Shown here in pieces: positions 1 to 8,128 of a stretch of 64,000 nt of DNA; the first letter of the stretch is position 1, and each line of letters opens with the position of its first letter. A program made the translations under genes and the position numbers. The notes below the pieces were generated by a model, which had not been told where the DNA came from, did no database searches, and worked only from the letters and a program-made list of their open reading frames with translations. Source of the stretch: JAVBKU01 sp031553875 (GTDB lineage: Bacteria; Bacteroidota; Bacteroidia; Bacteroidales; Rikenellaceae); NCBI GenBank assembly GCA_031553875.1, contig JAVBKU010000004.1:186001-250000 (forward strand), read 5' to 3'.

Positions 1-1
1 T

Positions 2-490
2 CTGCCCGAAGCGCAGGTCGACCGTTTTATGCTCAAGGCCAAGATAACTTACCCTAAGAAGCAAGAAGAGCGCGATATAATCCGCATGAACATGGCGGGA
101 GAGGGAATGCCCAAGCCCAATAAGGTGGTGTCGCCCGAAGATATAGTGCGCGCCCGCGGGGTGGTGTCCGACGTGTATATGGACGAGAAGATAGAGAAAT
201 ACATCATAGATATAATCTTCGCTACGAGGGAGCCTGCCGAGTATAAGCTCTCGAAGCTCGTACCCCTTATCAGCTACGGCGGATCGCCCCGAGCCAGCAT
301 TTCGCTCGCCCGCGCGGCCAAAGCCTACGCCTTTATCAAAAGAAGGGGTTATGTCATTCCCGAGGACGTGAGGGCCGTGGCCTACGACGTGCTGCGCCAC
401 CGTATCGGCGTGACCTACGAAGCCGAGGCCGAGAATATCTCGACCGAAGAGATGATAACCGAGATACTCAACAACGTCGAAGTACCCTAA
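2..490 (+). CDS. moxR: MoxR-family AAA+ ATPase, 3' part (5' end outside window)
   Basis: The frame is open from base 2, and the in-frame residues before the first ATG read LPEAQVDRFMLKAKI. That is the sensor/arginine-finger stretch of MoxR AAA+ ATPases, so the gene starts upstream of the window. The rest is the C-terminal lid domain, including SYGGSPRASISLARAAKAYA and a final helical part that reads VIPEDVRAVAYDVLRHRIG. MoxR ATPases act as chaperone-like partners of von Willebrand A (vWA) proteins. Here it is followed after 28 bp by a DUF58 gene and then the Bat genes, the usual Bacteroidetes order. The Walker A and B motifs lie outside the window and cannot be checked. Confidence 0.93.
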   Translation: MPEAQVDRFMLKAKITYPKKQEERDIIRMNMAGEGMPKPNKVVSPEDIVRARGVVSDVYMDEKIEKYIIDIIFATREPAEYKLSKLVPLISYGGSPRASISLARAAKAYAFIKRRGYVIPEDVRAVAYDVLRHRIGVTYEAEAENISTEEMITEILNNVEVP

Positions 491-518
491 ACCCTCTTTT
501 CCCTCCGCAGCCTGAATA

Positions 519-1400
519 ATGGAGAACAGCAACGACATACTCAAACAGGTCCGGAAGCTGGAGATCAAGACCCGCGGATTAAGCAACGAGATATTCGCGG
601 GGAAGTATCACACGGCTTTCAAGGGGCGTGGTATGGCCTTCAGTGAGGTGCGCGAGTACCGTGCCGGTGACGACGTGAGGGATATCGACTGGAACGTCAC
701 GGCCAGAAGCCGCGCACCCCATATTAAGGTCTACGAAGAGGAGAGGGAGCTTACGATGATGCTCGTGGTGGACGTGAGCGGATCGCGCATGTTCGGCACT
801 TCGGGCAAGCTCAAAAAGAATATGATAACCGAGATCGGAGCCCTGCTCGCCTTCTCGGCCATTGAGAATAACGACAAGGTTGGCTGTATTTTTTTCAGCG
901 ACAAGGTCGAGAAATTCATCCCGCCCAAGAAAGGCCGCTCGCACCTGTTGATGGTCATCCGGGAACTGATAGAGTTCACTCCGCAGGATAAGGGGACGGA
1001 TATTTCCGGTGCCCTGCGATATATGACCAATGTCATTAAGAAGCGTAGTACGGCGTTCCTGTTGTCCGATTTTATGGATATAGAGGAGGGCAAGGCGCGA
1101 TTCGAGGAGGCCCTGAAGATAGCCTCCGGCAAACACGATATCGTGGGAATAAGGGTTTACGATAAGAGGGAGACAGAACTGCCCGACGTGGGTATGATCG
1201 AGCTAAAAGACGCCGAGACCGGGGCTAAAGTATGGGCCGACTCTTCGGCTAAGAGTGTCCGCGAGGCCTATGCCCGCTATTGGGATACGAATAACAAGGT
1301 TATCGACGCCGTGCTGAAAAAGGCGAGGGTCGACAATGTTTCCATCGAGACGGGCGAGGACTACCTGAGCGCCCTGATACGATTGTTTAAGATGAGATAA
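519..1400 (+). CDS. DUF58 domain protein of the Bat operon
   Basis: A 293-residue protein without an evident signal peptide. The DUF58 signature is near residues 38-60 (AFSEVREYRAGDDVRDIDWN), followed by a vWA-like fold with the metal-site motif DVSGS near residue 84. DUF58 proteins are partners of MoxR ATPases, and in Bacteroides the gene is part of the aerotolerance (Bat) operon. Its stop codon overlaps the next start by one base (TAATG), which supports translational coupling. Its precise biochemical role is not known from the sequence. Confidence 0.92.
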   Translation: MENSNDILKQVRKLEIKTRGLSNEIFAGKYHTAFKGRGMAFSEVREYRAGDDVRDIDWNVTARSRAPHIKVYEEERELTMMLVVDVSGSRMFGTSGKLKKNMITEIGALLAFSAIENNDKVGCIFFSDKVEKFIPPKKGRSHLLMVIRELIEFTPQDKGTDISGALRYMTNVIKKRSTAFLLSDFMDIEEGKARFEEALKIASGKHDIVGIRVYDKRETELPDVGMIELKDAETGAKVWADSSAKSVREAYARYWDTNNKVIDAVLKKARVDNVSIETGEDYLSALIRLFKMR

Positions 1401-2377
1401 TGAGAGCGTTAGCGTGTGCCATATTGATCTTTGCTTCGGTTGCGGGCCTCAGGGCTCAAACCGATAGCAGCGCTTTCCCCCGCGTGAGGGCCAGTTTGAG
1501 CGCCGACAGCGTTATGATCGGCGACCAGTTCCGCCTGAGGGTGGAGATAGACAAGGATATGGTGCAGCTCATCCAGTTTCCCATATTCCGCGGCGGCAAG
1601 GTGGGCGATAAGCTCGAGATCATGGCCGAGGGCCCCGTCGACACCCTTAAAAAGGACGGTAGGCGGTTGACCATAGGACGCGAATACCTGCTCACCACCT
1701 TCGACGAGGGAATATACGCCCTGGGTAAATTCCCTGTGCTGTATGTCGACAAAAATATTGTCGACACTATATGGTCCGTGGATTCGCTGAATATCGTCGT
1801 CGGCACCTTTGAAATAGACACTCTCACGCAGAAAATATTCGACATCAAACCGCCCATGAAGGCGCCGCTGAAAGTGGATGAATTCTGGGGTTATGCTATA
1901 ATCGCATGCGCCGTTATATTCGTTGTGGCCATGCTATTGCTGTGGCTTACAACGCGCAGGAAGGAGGCCAAACGCAAGGAGGAGATCGAGAAGATGATAG
2001 CCCCGCACGTGGCTGCCATACAGGAGCTCGAGAAGATCTACGCGCAAAAAATGTGGCAGAGCGGGCGCCATAAGCAATACTATACGAGCCTGACCGACGT
2101 TGTACGCGAATATATAGAACGCAGGTATGATATTCCTGCGATGGAGATGACCTCGGAGGAAATATTCTCATCCCTTGAAAGCCGGGAGATACCCGCTTCG
2201 GCTGATGAGCGCCTCGTGGAACTGCTCCGCATGGCCGACCTGGTGAAATTTGCCAAACTGGTGCCCGATGCCGACGATAATGAATCGGCATATAACAATG
2301 CCTATTATTTCGTGGAGGATACTAAGGTCATGCTGCTTGAAAATAGCGATAATGAGGAGGATCTGACAAATGCGTAA
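1400..2377 (+). CDS. BatD-like membrane protein of the Bat operon
   Basis: A 325-residue protein with an N-terminal signal peptide (about residues 1-19, ending near LRAQ). A periplasmic beta-rich region runs to about residue 155, one transmembrane helix lies near residues 163-184, and a charged cytoplasmic helical tail follows. The layout resembles the BatD-like or unnamed protein normally found between DUF58 and BatA in Bacteroidetes. It probably anchors or scaffolds the MoxR/vWA machinery at the inner membrane; this is inference from position. It overlaps the DUF58 gene by 1 base and the next gene by 8 bases. Confidence 0.75.
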   Translation: MRALACAILIFASVAGLRAQTDSSAFPRVRASLSADSVMIGDQFRLRVEIDKDMVQLIQFPIFRGGKVGDKLEIMAEGPVDTLKKDGRRLTIGREYLLTTFDEGIYALGKFPVLYVDKNIVDTIWSVDSLNIVVGTFEIDTLTQKIFDIKPPMKAPLKVDEFWGYAIIACAVIFVVAMLLLWLTTRRKEAKRKEEIEKMIAPHVAAIQELEKIYAQKMWQSGRHKQYYTSLTDVVREYIERRYDIPAMEMTSEEIFSSLESREIPASADERLVELLRMADLVKFAKLVPDADDNESAYNNAYYFVEDTKVMLLENSDNEEDLTNA

Positions 2378-3113
2378 TATCCTGTTTAACATATCGTTGT
2401 CGGCCATAACCTCGTGCCTCGCTTTATCTGCCGCCATGGCGCAGAAGATGCCCGAGCGTTCGCTTATACGTAAAGGTAACCGTACCTACGACCGCGGTGA
2501 TTACGTGAGTGCCGAAGCGAGGTACAGGAATGCCATAGGAAAGGACTCCACGTCGTTCGCTGCGCATTTTAACCTCGGTGACGCTCTATACAGGCAGGGC
2601 CGCTTCGAGGAGGCTACGGCTATTTCCGGCGGGCTCGCACAACTGCCCGGCGCAAGTAGGGAAGACCTGGCCAAGTCCTTTTACAACACCGGCAACGCTC
2701 TCCTACAGCAGAGAAAGTTGGAGGAAGCGATAGAAGCTTATAAAAACTCCCTGCGCCTCGATCCCTCCGACCAGGAGGCTAAGTTCAATCTTGCCTACGC
2801 AAAGAAACTGCTCGAAAAGGACCAGAACAATGACAAACAGGATCAGCAGGACAAGAACGACAAACAAAACCAAGGCGGCGGCGGAGACCAGAATCAGGAC
2901 CAGAAAGATCAAAACCAGAGCCAGGGTGGTGGCGGCGATCAAGATAAACAAGACCAGCAGAACCAGCAGGGACAGCAGCCCCGCAGCGGTAATATGAGTA
3001 AAGAGGAGGCCGAGAGGATGCTCCAGGCCATACAGGGCAACGAGGACGAGACCCGCAAGAAGGTCGATGAGTCTAAAGCGAAGGCCATGCCTAAATCTAA
3101 CAAGAATTGGTAG
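2370..3113 (+). CDS. batC: BatC-like tetratricopeptide (TPR) protein
   Basis: A 247-residue protein with a signal peptide (about residues 1-24, cleavage after AMA). TPR helices span about residues 30-150, with repeats such as AAHFNLGDALYRQGRFEEA and SFYNTGNALLQQRKLEEAIE. A low-complexity stretch of Gln, Asp, Asn, Lys and Gly follows at about 152-205. A conserved C-terminal motif near EEAERMLQAIQGNEDETRKK ends in NW. The motif and the low-complexity linker are typical of BatC. In Bacteroides fragilis batC follows batB; here it precedes batA. The Q/D-rich codons are not a DNA repeat array. Confidence 0.85.
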   Translation: MRNILFNISLSAITSCLALSAAMAQKMPERSLIRKGNRTYDRGDYVSAEARYRNAIGKDSTSFAAHFNLGDALYRQGRFEEATAISGGLAQLPGASREDLAKSFYNTGNALLQQRKLEEAIEAYKNSLRLDPSDQEAKFNLAYAKKLLEKDQNNDKQDQQDKNDKQNQGGGGDQNQDQKDQNQSQGGGGDQDKQDQQNQQGQQPRSGNMSKEEAERMLQAIQGNEDETRKKVDESKAKAMPKSNKNW

Positions 3114-3115
3114 AG

Positions 3116-4111
3116 ATGGAGATGACGCGCTTTGAAAACCATTCCCTACTGTGGCTGTTGCTTTTGCTTGTGCCGATGGTCGCCTACTACGTCTACCGCA
3201 CGATGCAGGGCCGGGCGGCCATACAGGTGTCGACGGTCAGCGCCCTGAAGGGATTGCCCAAGACCATGCGCTACTACCTGCGCCACGCCCCGTTCGTACT
3301 GAGGTGCATAGCCGTGGCCCTTATGATCGTGGCCCTTGCACGCCCCCAACACATCAACCAGGATAGCGTCACCACTACAGAGGGAATAGACATAGTGATG
3401 GCGCTCGACATATCGGGCAGTATGCTTGCCCGCGACTTCGACCCGGACCGTATCACCGCTGCCAAGGACGTGGTGGCGAAATTTGTCGCCGACAGGCCCA
3501 ATGACAGGATCGCCCTGGTGGTATTCGCAGGGGAGAGTTTCACTCAATGCCCGCTGACTACCGACAAGGCTACGCTGCTGTCTATGCTCTCGCAAGTACA
3601 GAGCGGAATGATAGAGGATGGCACGGCCATAGGCAACGGCCTCGCCACCGCCATCAACAGGCTCAAGGAGAGTAAGGCTAAGAGTAAGGTGGTGATCCTG
3701 CTCACCGACGGGGTGAATAACAGTGGGCAGATAGCCCCCCTGACTGCCGCCGAAATAGCCGCCTCGTACGGTATAAGAGTATATACGGTGGGTGTGGGTA
3801 GCGAGGGTACGGCTCCGTATCCCGCAGTCGACGTGTGGGGCAACATTTCATACGTGCCCATGAAGGTGGAGATCGATGAGAAAGTACTTACCGAGATAGC
3901 ACGACTCACCGGTGGACGCTACTTCAGAGCCACCGACACAGAAACCCTAAAGGCCATATATTCGGAGATAAACAAGCTGGAGAAGACCAAAATCGACGTG
4001 GAGCACACCACCCGTTTCGACGATCTATTCCAGATGTTCTTGCTCTGGGCACTTATAGCTGTGGCCGCCGAGGTGCTGTTGAGATTGTTGTGGTTTCGAA
4101 ATTTGCCTTAA
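3116..4111 (+). CDS. batA: BatA-like von Willebrand A membrane protein
   Basis: A vWA protein of about 331 residues with a transmembrane helix near the N terminus, a second hydrophobic helix near residues 60-80 (ending VALARPQ), the vWA domain, and a C-terminal helix (LFQMFLLWALIAVAAEVLLR). The metal-site motif DISGS lies near residue 97, with conserved stretches such as FAGESFTQCPLTTD and ILLTDGVNN. This is the BatA pattern, an aerotolerance factor thought to work with MoxR. The start is placed at ATG 3116, two bases after the batC stop. ATG 3122 and an overlapping TTG at 3107 are alternatives. Confidence 0.88.
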   Translation: MEMTRFENHSLLWLLLLLVPMVAYYVYRTMQGRAAIQVSTVSALKGLPKTMRYYLRHAPFVLRCIAVALMIVALARPQHINQDSVTTTEGIDIVMALDISGSMLARDFDPDRITAAKDVVAKFVADRPNDRIALVVFAGESFTQCPLTTDKATLLSMLSQVQSGMIEDGTAIGNGLATAINRLKESKAKSKVVILLTDGVNNSGQIAPLTAAEIAASYGIRVYTVGVGSEGTAPYPAVDVWGNISYVPMKVEIDEKVLTEIARLTGGRYFRATDTETLKAIYSEINKLEKTKIDVEHTTRFDDLFQMFLLWALIAVAAEVLLRLLWFRNLP

Positions 4112-4145
4112 ATCGCGCGTAATACCGTAAATGTAAAAACTAGAT

Positions 4146-5183
4146 ATGTTCAGATTCGCTTCACCCGCATACTTCTACCTGCTGATACTCTTACCGGTAT
4201 TGGCGGCCCTGTATGTGTACTATGTGAAGAACAGGGAGCGCAGGCTCGCCCGTTTCGGCGACATGCGCACACTCCGCATGCTGATGCCCGAGGCGTCACC
4301 GAAGAGAGTGCGCAATAAGTTTATCATAGTGCTGTGCGCTATGGCCCTGATGATCGTGGCTCTTGCCCGTCCGCAATTGGGGTCGAAAATGAGGGAGGTG
4401 GAGCATAAAGGCATAGAACTGATGATCGCCATGGACGTGAGTAACAGTATGTTGGCCAAGGATTTTCAGCCCAACAGATTGGAGCGTACCAAGTATGCCA
4501 TATCGCGCCTGCTTGAGGGTCTGAACCAGGATAGGGTGGGACTTATAGTGTTTGCCGGCGAGGCATATGTGCAGTTGCCCATCACTTCCGACTACACTAC
4601 GGCGCTCAACTTCCTTGACCATATATCTGTAAATTCCGTGTCGAAACAGGGGACAGCAATAGGCGCAGCCATAGACCTGGCTTCGCGCTCGTTCTCTTCG
4701 AATAATGAAGGCAGCCGTGTGCTGGTGATAATATCCGACGGGGAGAACCACGAGGACGACGCCATGTCGGCGGCCAAAAGGGCGGCGGAGAAGGGCATTG
4801 AAATATACACTATCGGCATCGGTACGCCCGAAGGGTCGCCCATCGAGATAGGAGGCGAGCTTATAAAGGATAAGGACGGCAATATAGTGGTCTCTAAACT
4901 TAACGAGGAGATGCTCGAACATATCGCCATGACTACAGACGGTGCCTACATACGAGCCACTAACAAGAATTTCGGACTAAGCGATATCATAAGCAAGATC
5001 AACGAAGTGGAGAAGACCAAAACCACTTCTACAGTGTTCGAAGAGTATAACGAGCAGTATATCTATTTTGTGATCCTTGCTCTGGCTCTGCTGCTGCTCG
5101 ACGTACTGATGATCGACCGCAAGAACCGTATCCTTGCCCGTTTCAGCATCTTCAGGCAGGAAGAGGAGCAGGCGTCGGAGTAG
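4146..5183 (+). CDS. batB: BatB-like von Willebrand A membrane protein
   Basis: A 345-residue vWA protein with hydrophobic helices near residues 7-25 and 55-75, the metal-site motif DVSNS at about residue 98, FAGEAYVQLPITSDY, ISDGENHEDDA, and a C-terminal membrane helix near 302-320. These are BatB landmarks. It closes the operon: a good terminator follows, and the next gene is convergent. No batD/batE homolog follows it, unlike the B. fragilis operon. The neighbouring BatA copy shares the same fold and is probably an ancient paralog. Confidence 0.88.
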   Translation: MFRFASPAYFYLLILLPVLAALYVYYVKNRERRLARFGDMRTLRMLMPEASPKRVRNKFIIVLCAMALMIVALARPQLGSKMREVEHKGIELMIAMDVSNSMLAKDFQPNRLERTKYAISRLLEGLNQDRVGLIVFAGEAYVQLPITSDYTTALNFLDHISVNSVSKQGTAIGAAIDLASRSFSSNNEGSRVLVIISDGENHEDDAMSAAKRAAEKGIEIYTIGIGTPEGSPIEIGGELIKDKDGNIVVSKLNEEMLEHIAMTTDGAYIRATNKNFGLSDIISKINEVEKTKTTSTVFEEYNEQYIYFVILALALLLLDVLMIDRKNRILARFSIFRQEEEQASE

Positions 5184-5215
5184 AAGAGAGCGTGCTTTGC
5201 GCCCTCGTTAAATGT

Positions 5216-5257
5216 AGAACGGTCCGCCGACATCTGTCAACGGATCGTTCTTATTTT
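5216..5257 (+). terminator. Rho-independent terminator after the Bat operon
   Basis: The arms AGAACGGTCCG and CGGATCGTTCT form an approximately 11-bp stem with one G-T wobble and a 14-base loop, followed by TTATTTT. It lies 33 bases after batB. Confidence 0.75.
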
Positions 5258-5270
5258 AACCCTGAAAGGG

Positions 5271-5789
5271 CTATAAATATAACTCCAGCAACCCTTCAGG
5301 CAGGCTTATGGTGATGCGTCGGCGCTTGGGGTCTATGTCTTCGATAAATTCATCTACGGCAGGCACGAACACTTCTTTACCGTCGACCGAGAGCCTCAAT
5401 AAAGGGTTTTCTCCGTCGATGAACTCTTCGACAATGCCATTGTAGGAATCGTCTAACGTCGCCGAATAGCCGGCCATATCCTCGAAGTATATGGCTTCGT
5501 CGCTGGCCTCGTCCTCTTTGTCGAAGGGGAGCATTATATCCTTGTCTACAAGCTCTCCCGCACGTTGTTCATTATCTATGTCGGCGAAACGCACTGTGGC
5601 GCTGCTGCGCCCGCGGCGTTCGAAAGAGTCGCAAAAAAACGGAACCGTCAGCTTGTCTATCTCGACAAACAACGGTTCCGTTAGTGTGAAATCGTCAGGA
5701 AATATATCGTAAAGCTTTATCTGTACCTCCCCGTCAGTGCCGAAGAGTTTGGTGATCTTGCCTACAACGCTATTTTCCTGTCGTGGCAT
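5271..5789 (-). CDS. rimM: 16S rRNA processing protein RimM
   Basis: A 172-residue protein. The N-terminal half has the RimM beta-barrel signature VVGKITKLFGTDGEVQIKLY, and the C-terminal PRC-barrel part contains LVDKDIMLP and a final VDEFIEDIDPKRRRITISLP with EGLLELYL. RimM binds S19 and helps mature the 30S head. The gene follows rpsP by 5 bases on the same strand, the usual rpsP-rimM pairing. No trmD or rplS follows, as is often seen in Bacteroidetes. Confidence 0.93.
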   Translation of the reverse strand: MPRQENSVVGKITKLFGTDGEVQIKLYDIFPDDFTLTEPLFVEIDKLTVPFFCDSFERRGRSSATVRFADIDNEQRAGELVDKDIMLPFDKEDEASDEAIYFEDMAGYSATLDDSYNGIVEEFIDGENPLLRLSVDGKEVFVPAVDEFIEDIDPKRRRITISLPEGLLELYL

Positions 5790-5794
5790 GGCGA

Positions 5795-6382
5795 TTAGGC
5801 CTCTGCAGGAGCTTCGGTAGCGGCTTCCACTGCAACCTCTTCTTCAACAGGAGCGGCGCTTTCTTCCACTACGGGAGCTTCTTCTACAGCGGGAGCAGCG
5901 GCTTCTTCGGCTGCGGCGACAGCTTCCTGGCGCTTAGCTTCGATAGCCTTGGCCTTGGCTTCCTTCACCTTGGCTTCCTCGGTGAGGCGTGAAGCCTTGT
6001 CGGCTTTCTTGGCTTCCTTTATCTGGAGCTTCTTTGAGCTTACCTGTCCGGCTTTTTCTTCCATCCACTTTTCGAACTTGCTATCGGCAACTTCCTGAGT
6101 GAATGCGCCCTTCTTAACGCCGCCGTTAAGGTGCTTCTTGTACATCACTCCATTGTGAGAGAGGATGTTGCGGCAAGTGTCAGTGGGCTGTGCACCCTTG
6201 TCCAACCATTCGATGGCTTTGTCGAAAGAGAGCTCGATGGTGGCGGGATTAGTATTGGGGTTATAAGTCCCAATCTTCTCGATAAATTTACCATCACGTG
6301 GCGCCCTGCTGTCTGCGACTACGATATGATAGAAGGCGTAACCTTTCTTACCGTGTCGTGATAATCTGATTTTAACAGGCAT
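5795..6382 (-). CDS. rpsP: 30S ribosomal protein S16 with long acidic tail
   Basis: A 195-residue protein. Residues 1-80 are the S16 fold (MPVKIRLSRHGKKGYAFYHI, VADSRAPRDGKFIEKIGTYN). Most bacterial S16 proteins are 80-90 residues; this one continues with a Lys/Ala linker and then an Ala/Glu/Val-rich tail, an extension common in Bacteroidetes S16 proteins. The tail is probably disordered. It is first in an rpsP-rimM operon with a recognisable promoter just upstream. Confidence 0.96.
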   Translation of the reverse strand: MPVKIRLSRHGKKGYAFYHIVVADSRAPRDGKFIEKIGTYNPNTNPATIELSFDKAIEWLDKGAQPTDTCRNILSHNGVMYKKHLNGGVKKGAFTQEVADSKFEKWMEEKAGQVSSKKLQIKEAKKADKASRLTEEAKVKEAKAKAIEAKRQEAVAAAEEAAAPAVEEAPVVEESAAPVEEEVAVEAATEAPAEA

Positions 6383-6434
6383 TTTTAGATGTATTTGTTG
6401 GTTTAATCCGCAACCCGTCCTGGGAAGCGAGCGA

Positions 6435-6465
6435 CAAATGTACGCATATTTTCGGATTATGCAAA
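6435..6465 (-). promoter_or_regulatory. Bacteroidetes-type promoter for rpsP
   Basis: On the minus strand, TTTG (6462-6465) is followed after 19 bases by TACATTTG (6435-6442), matching the -33 TTTG / -7 TAnnTTTG consensus of Bacteroidetes. It lies about 50 bases before the rpsP start. Confidence 0.65.
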
Positions 6466-6538
6466 GCCCAGTACGGATTTTGTCATCTGGAAAATACTTT
6501 TAACCCTTGACTGATACCTGTCTCGCTCTAGTGTGGCG

Positions 6539-7120
6539 TTAAAAGAAGGTGAAACCAAGTTTTATGGATAGAGCACCCATATTTATACGTCCGTGCCTTC
6601 TCACTTTGAAAGATTGGCTCTGGTATCCTAATTCAAGTATAAACGAACTTGAGGCGTCGATGAAGAAATTGGCGCCTATGGCCGGTGATATATAAAAACC
6701 ACCAGTACCTTTCATTTCGCTGAATCCGAACGAATAACCCATATCCATCGACAGGTACGGCGTTACGACTTTATCGAGCAGGTAACCTTTGATATTGGCG
6801 AATACAGGAAGAGTCCATGATTTGGGCCCCGAAGCATAATAATGTATGCCAAAGCCCAAACCGCTATAGATATACGGATTCCATCTCACGCCATGCTTTG
6901 TTTCTATACTCAGACGATCCCGGCCAAACTCTCCGACCGCCATAGCATAGCCCAGAGACGCCTCTCCCTGATAATGGCGGTCGTGGTTATCCTTCAACCT
7001 CATGTTGGCCTGGGGAGCGGGGATCGTATCAGTAGCGTGAGTAGTATTATCATCCTGTGCCTGAGCCATAGGCAGACATAGCAGTAATGATACAATAGAC
7101 AGAAGTAGAGTTTTTGTCAT
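6539..7120 (-). CDS. Secreted outer-membrane beta-barrel protein
   Basis: The start is placed at the internal ATG giving MTKTLLLSIVSLLLCLPMAQ, a clear signal peptide; the open frame extends 16 codons further upstream without a plausible leader. The mature part (about 170 residues) alternates hydrophobic and polar residues and ends in Phe-Phe (LSIKLGFTFF), as expected for an outer-membrane beta-barrel inserted by BamA. It resembles small OmpX/PorT-like proteins, but I do not recognise a specific family. It stands alone between rpsP and the Fe-S genes. Confidence 0.7.
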   Translation of the reverse strand: MTKTLLLSIVSLLLCLPMAQAQDDNTTHATDTIPAPQANMRLKDNHDRHYQGEASLGYAMAVGEFGRDRLSIETKHGVRWNPYIYSGLGFGIHYYASGPKSWTLPVFANIKGYLLDKVVTPYLSMDMGYSFGFSEMKGTGGFYISPAIGANFFIDASSSFILELGYQSQSFKVRRHGRINMGALSIKLGFTFF

Positions 7121-7250
7121 ACGTTTAGGGGTATAAGGATTCGTATGTAACGAATATAAATATTTCAAGGCGTAAATCCAAATGCCCCAGAGTTATAAGC
7201 GATAAATGATAATAAATTTTTTGTATGATTTATCGTAACTGTAAAAATAA

Positions 7251-7278
7251 GCCCCGCTTCAAATGCTTGAAGCGGGGC
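7251..7278 (-). terminator. Rho-independent terminator after sufT-like gene
   Basis: A perfect 12-bp stem GCCCCGCTTCAA / TTGAAGCGGGGC with loop ATGC. On the minus strand it is followed by TTATTTTTAC. It terminates the minus-strand Fe-S genes. Confidence 0.85.
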
Positions 7279-7324
7279 ATACTCATATTCTCGGGATAAG
7301 CCGTGGGTGGATTTACGACAGAAA

Positions 7325-7651
7325 CTATAATAGCCCCAACTCTAACAGGGCCTCTTCAGAGATCATGCTCTTGTCCCAGGGCGGCTCGAAGGTAAGTACC
7401 ACGGTAACGTCGGTCACGCCCTTGACCTTGGCTGTCTGTTCGTTGACCTCCTGGAGGAGTTGGTCGGCCATCGGGCAGTTAGGGGCGGTGAGGGTCATAC
7501 GCACTGTTACGGCGCCTTCCGGGGTGACATCCACGTCGTATATAAGACCGAGGTCATATATATTGACGGGGATTTCCGGGTCGTATATATTTTTGAGAGT
7601 ATGGATGATATCCTTCTCTATCTCGAGTATTTCTTGAGGTGTTGCGGCCAT
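7325..7651 (-). CDS. SufT/MIP18-like (DUF59) Fe-S assembly protein
   Basis: A 108-residue single-domain DUF59/MIP18 protein with the typical N-terminal signature IYDPEIPVNIYDLGLIYDV and the reactive-cysteine loop LTAPNCPMADQL. The C-terminal FEPPWDKSMISEEA is also conserved. These proteins assist maturation of Fe-S clusters, often beside suf genes, and here the gene lies 28 bases after sufE. Assignment to SufT rather than to another DUF59 subgroup rests on context. Confidence 0.85.
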   Translation of the reverse strand: MAATPQEILEIEKDIIHTLKNIYDPEIPVNIYDLGLIYDVDVTPEGAVTVRMTLTAPNCPMADQLLQEVNEQTAKVKGVTDVTVVLTFEPPWDKSMISEEALLELGLL

Positions 7652-7679
7652 TGTATGTGTAGGCTTTCGAGCCGTGTTT

Positions 7680-8102
7680 TTACTGTTTCTTGTTTTGGAA
7701 AACGAGCGCGTAGAGGCGCATCTGCTTGATCATCGAGATCAGGCCGTTGGCGCGGGTGGGGGTGAGGTTCTCCTTCAATCCTATGCGTTCTATAAAGTAG
7801 AGGTCGGCCCCTGTGATCTCCTCCGGCGTCCTGCCGTTGAACACGCGGATAAGTAACGCTATAATGCCCTTGGTTATTATGGCGTCGCTGTCGGCAGTGT
7901 AGTAGACCTTGCCGTCTTTCATCTCGGCATCGACCCACACACGGCTCTGGCACCCCTTTATAAGGTACTGGTCGGTGCGGTGGGCTGGGTCGATAGGGGA
8001 CAATTCGCGGCTCAGTTCGATAAGGTAATTATACCTGTCGAGCCAGTCGTCGAATACCTCGAACTCTTCGATTATTTGATCTTGTACTTCGTTGATGGTC
8101 AT
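7680..8102 (-). CDS. sufE: SufE family sulfur acceptor
   Basis: A 140-residue protein with the SufE landmark KGCQSRVWVDAEM, whose Cys accepts persulfide from the desulfurase SufS. GIIALLIRVFNGRTPEEI and LTPTRANGLISMI follow, both conserved. SufE passes sulfur to the SUF scaffold. SufS and the SufBCD core are not in the window. Confidence 0.93.
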   Translation of the reverse strand: MTINEVQDQIIEEFEVFDDWLDRYNYLIELSRELSPIDPAHRTDQYLIKGCQSRVWVDAEMKDGKVYYTADSDAIITKGIIALLIRVFNGRTPEEITGADLYFIERIGLKENLTPTRANGLISMIKQMRLYALVFQNKKQ

Positions 8103-8128
8103 ATAATTGTATTGCCTTTTTGATTCGG

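Noticed and set aside
579..1136. Open frames on the minus strand under the DUF58 gene
   Set aside because: Antisense to a well-supported gene, no recognisable protein features.
2812..2990. Repeat-like codons in the batC linker as a possible tandem repeat
   Set aside because: Irregular units coding for a low-complexity linker, typical of BatC proteins.
2791..2997. Thr/Arg/Lys-rich open frame and antisense hydrophobic frame inside batC
   Set aside because: Frame-shifted readings of the Q/D/N-rich linker codons; low complexity creates long frames by chance.
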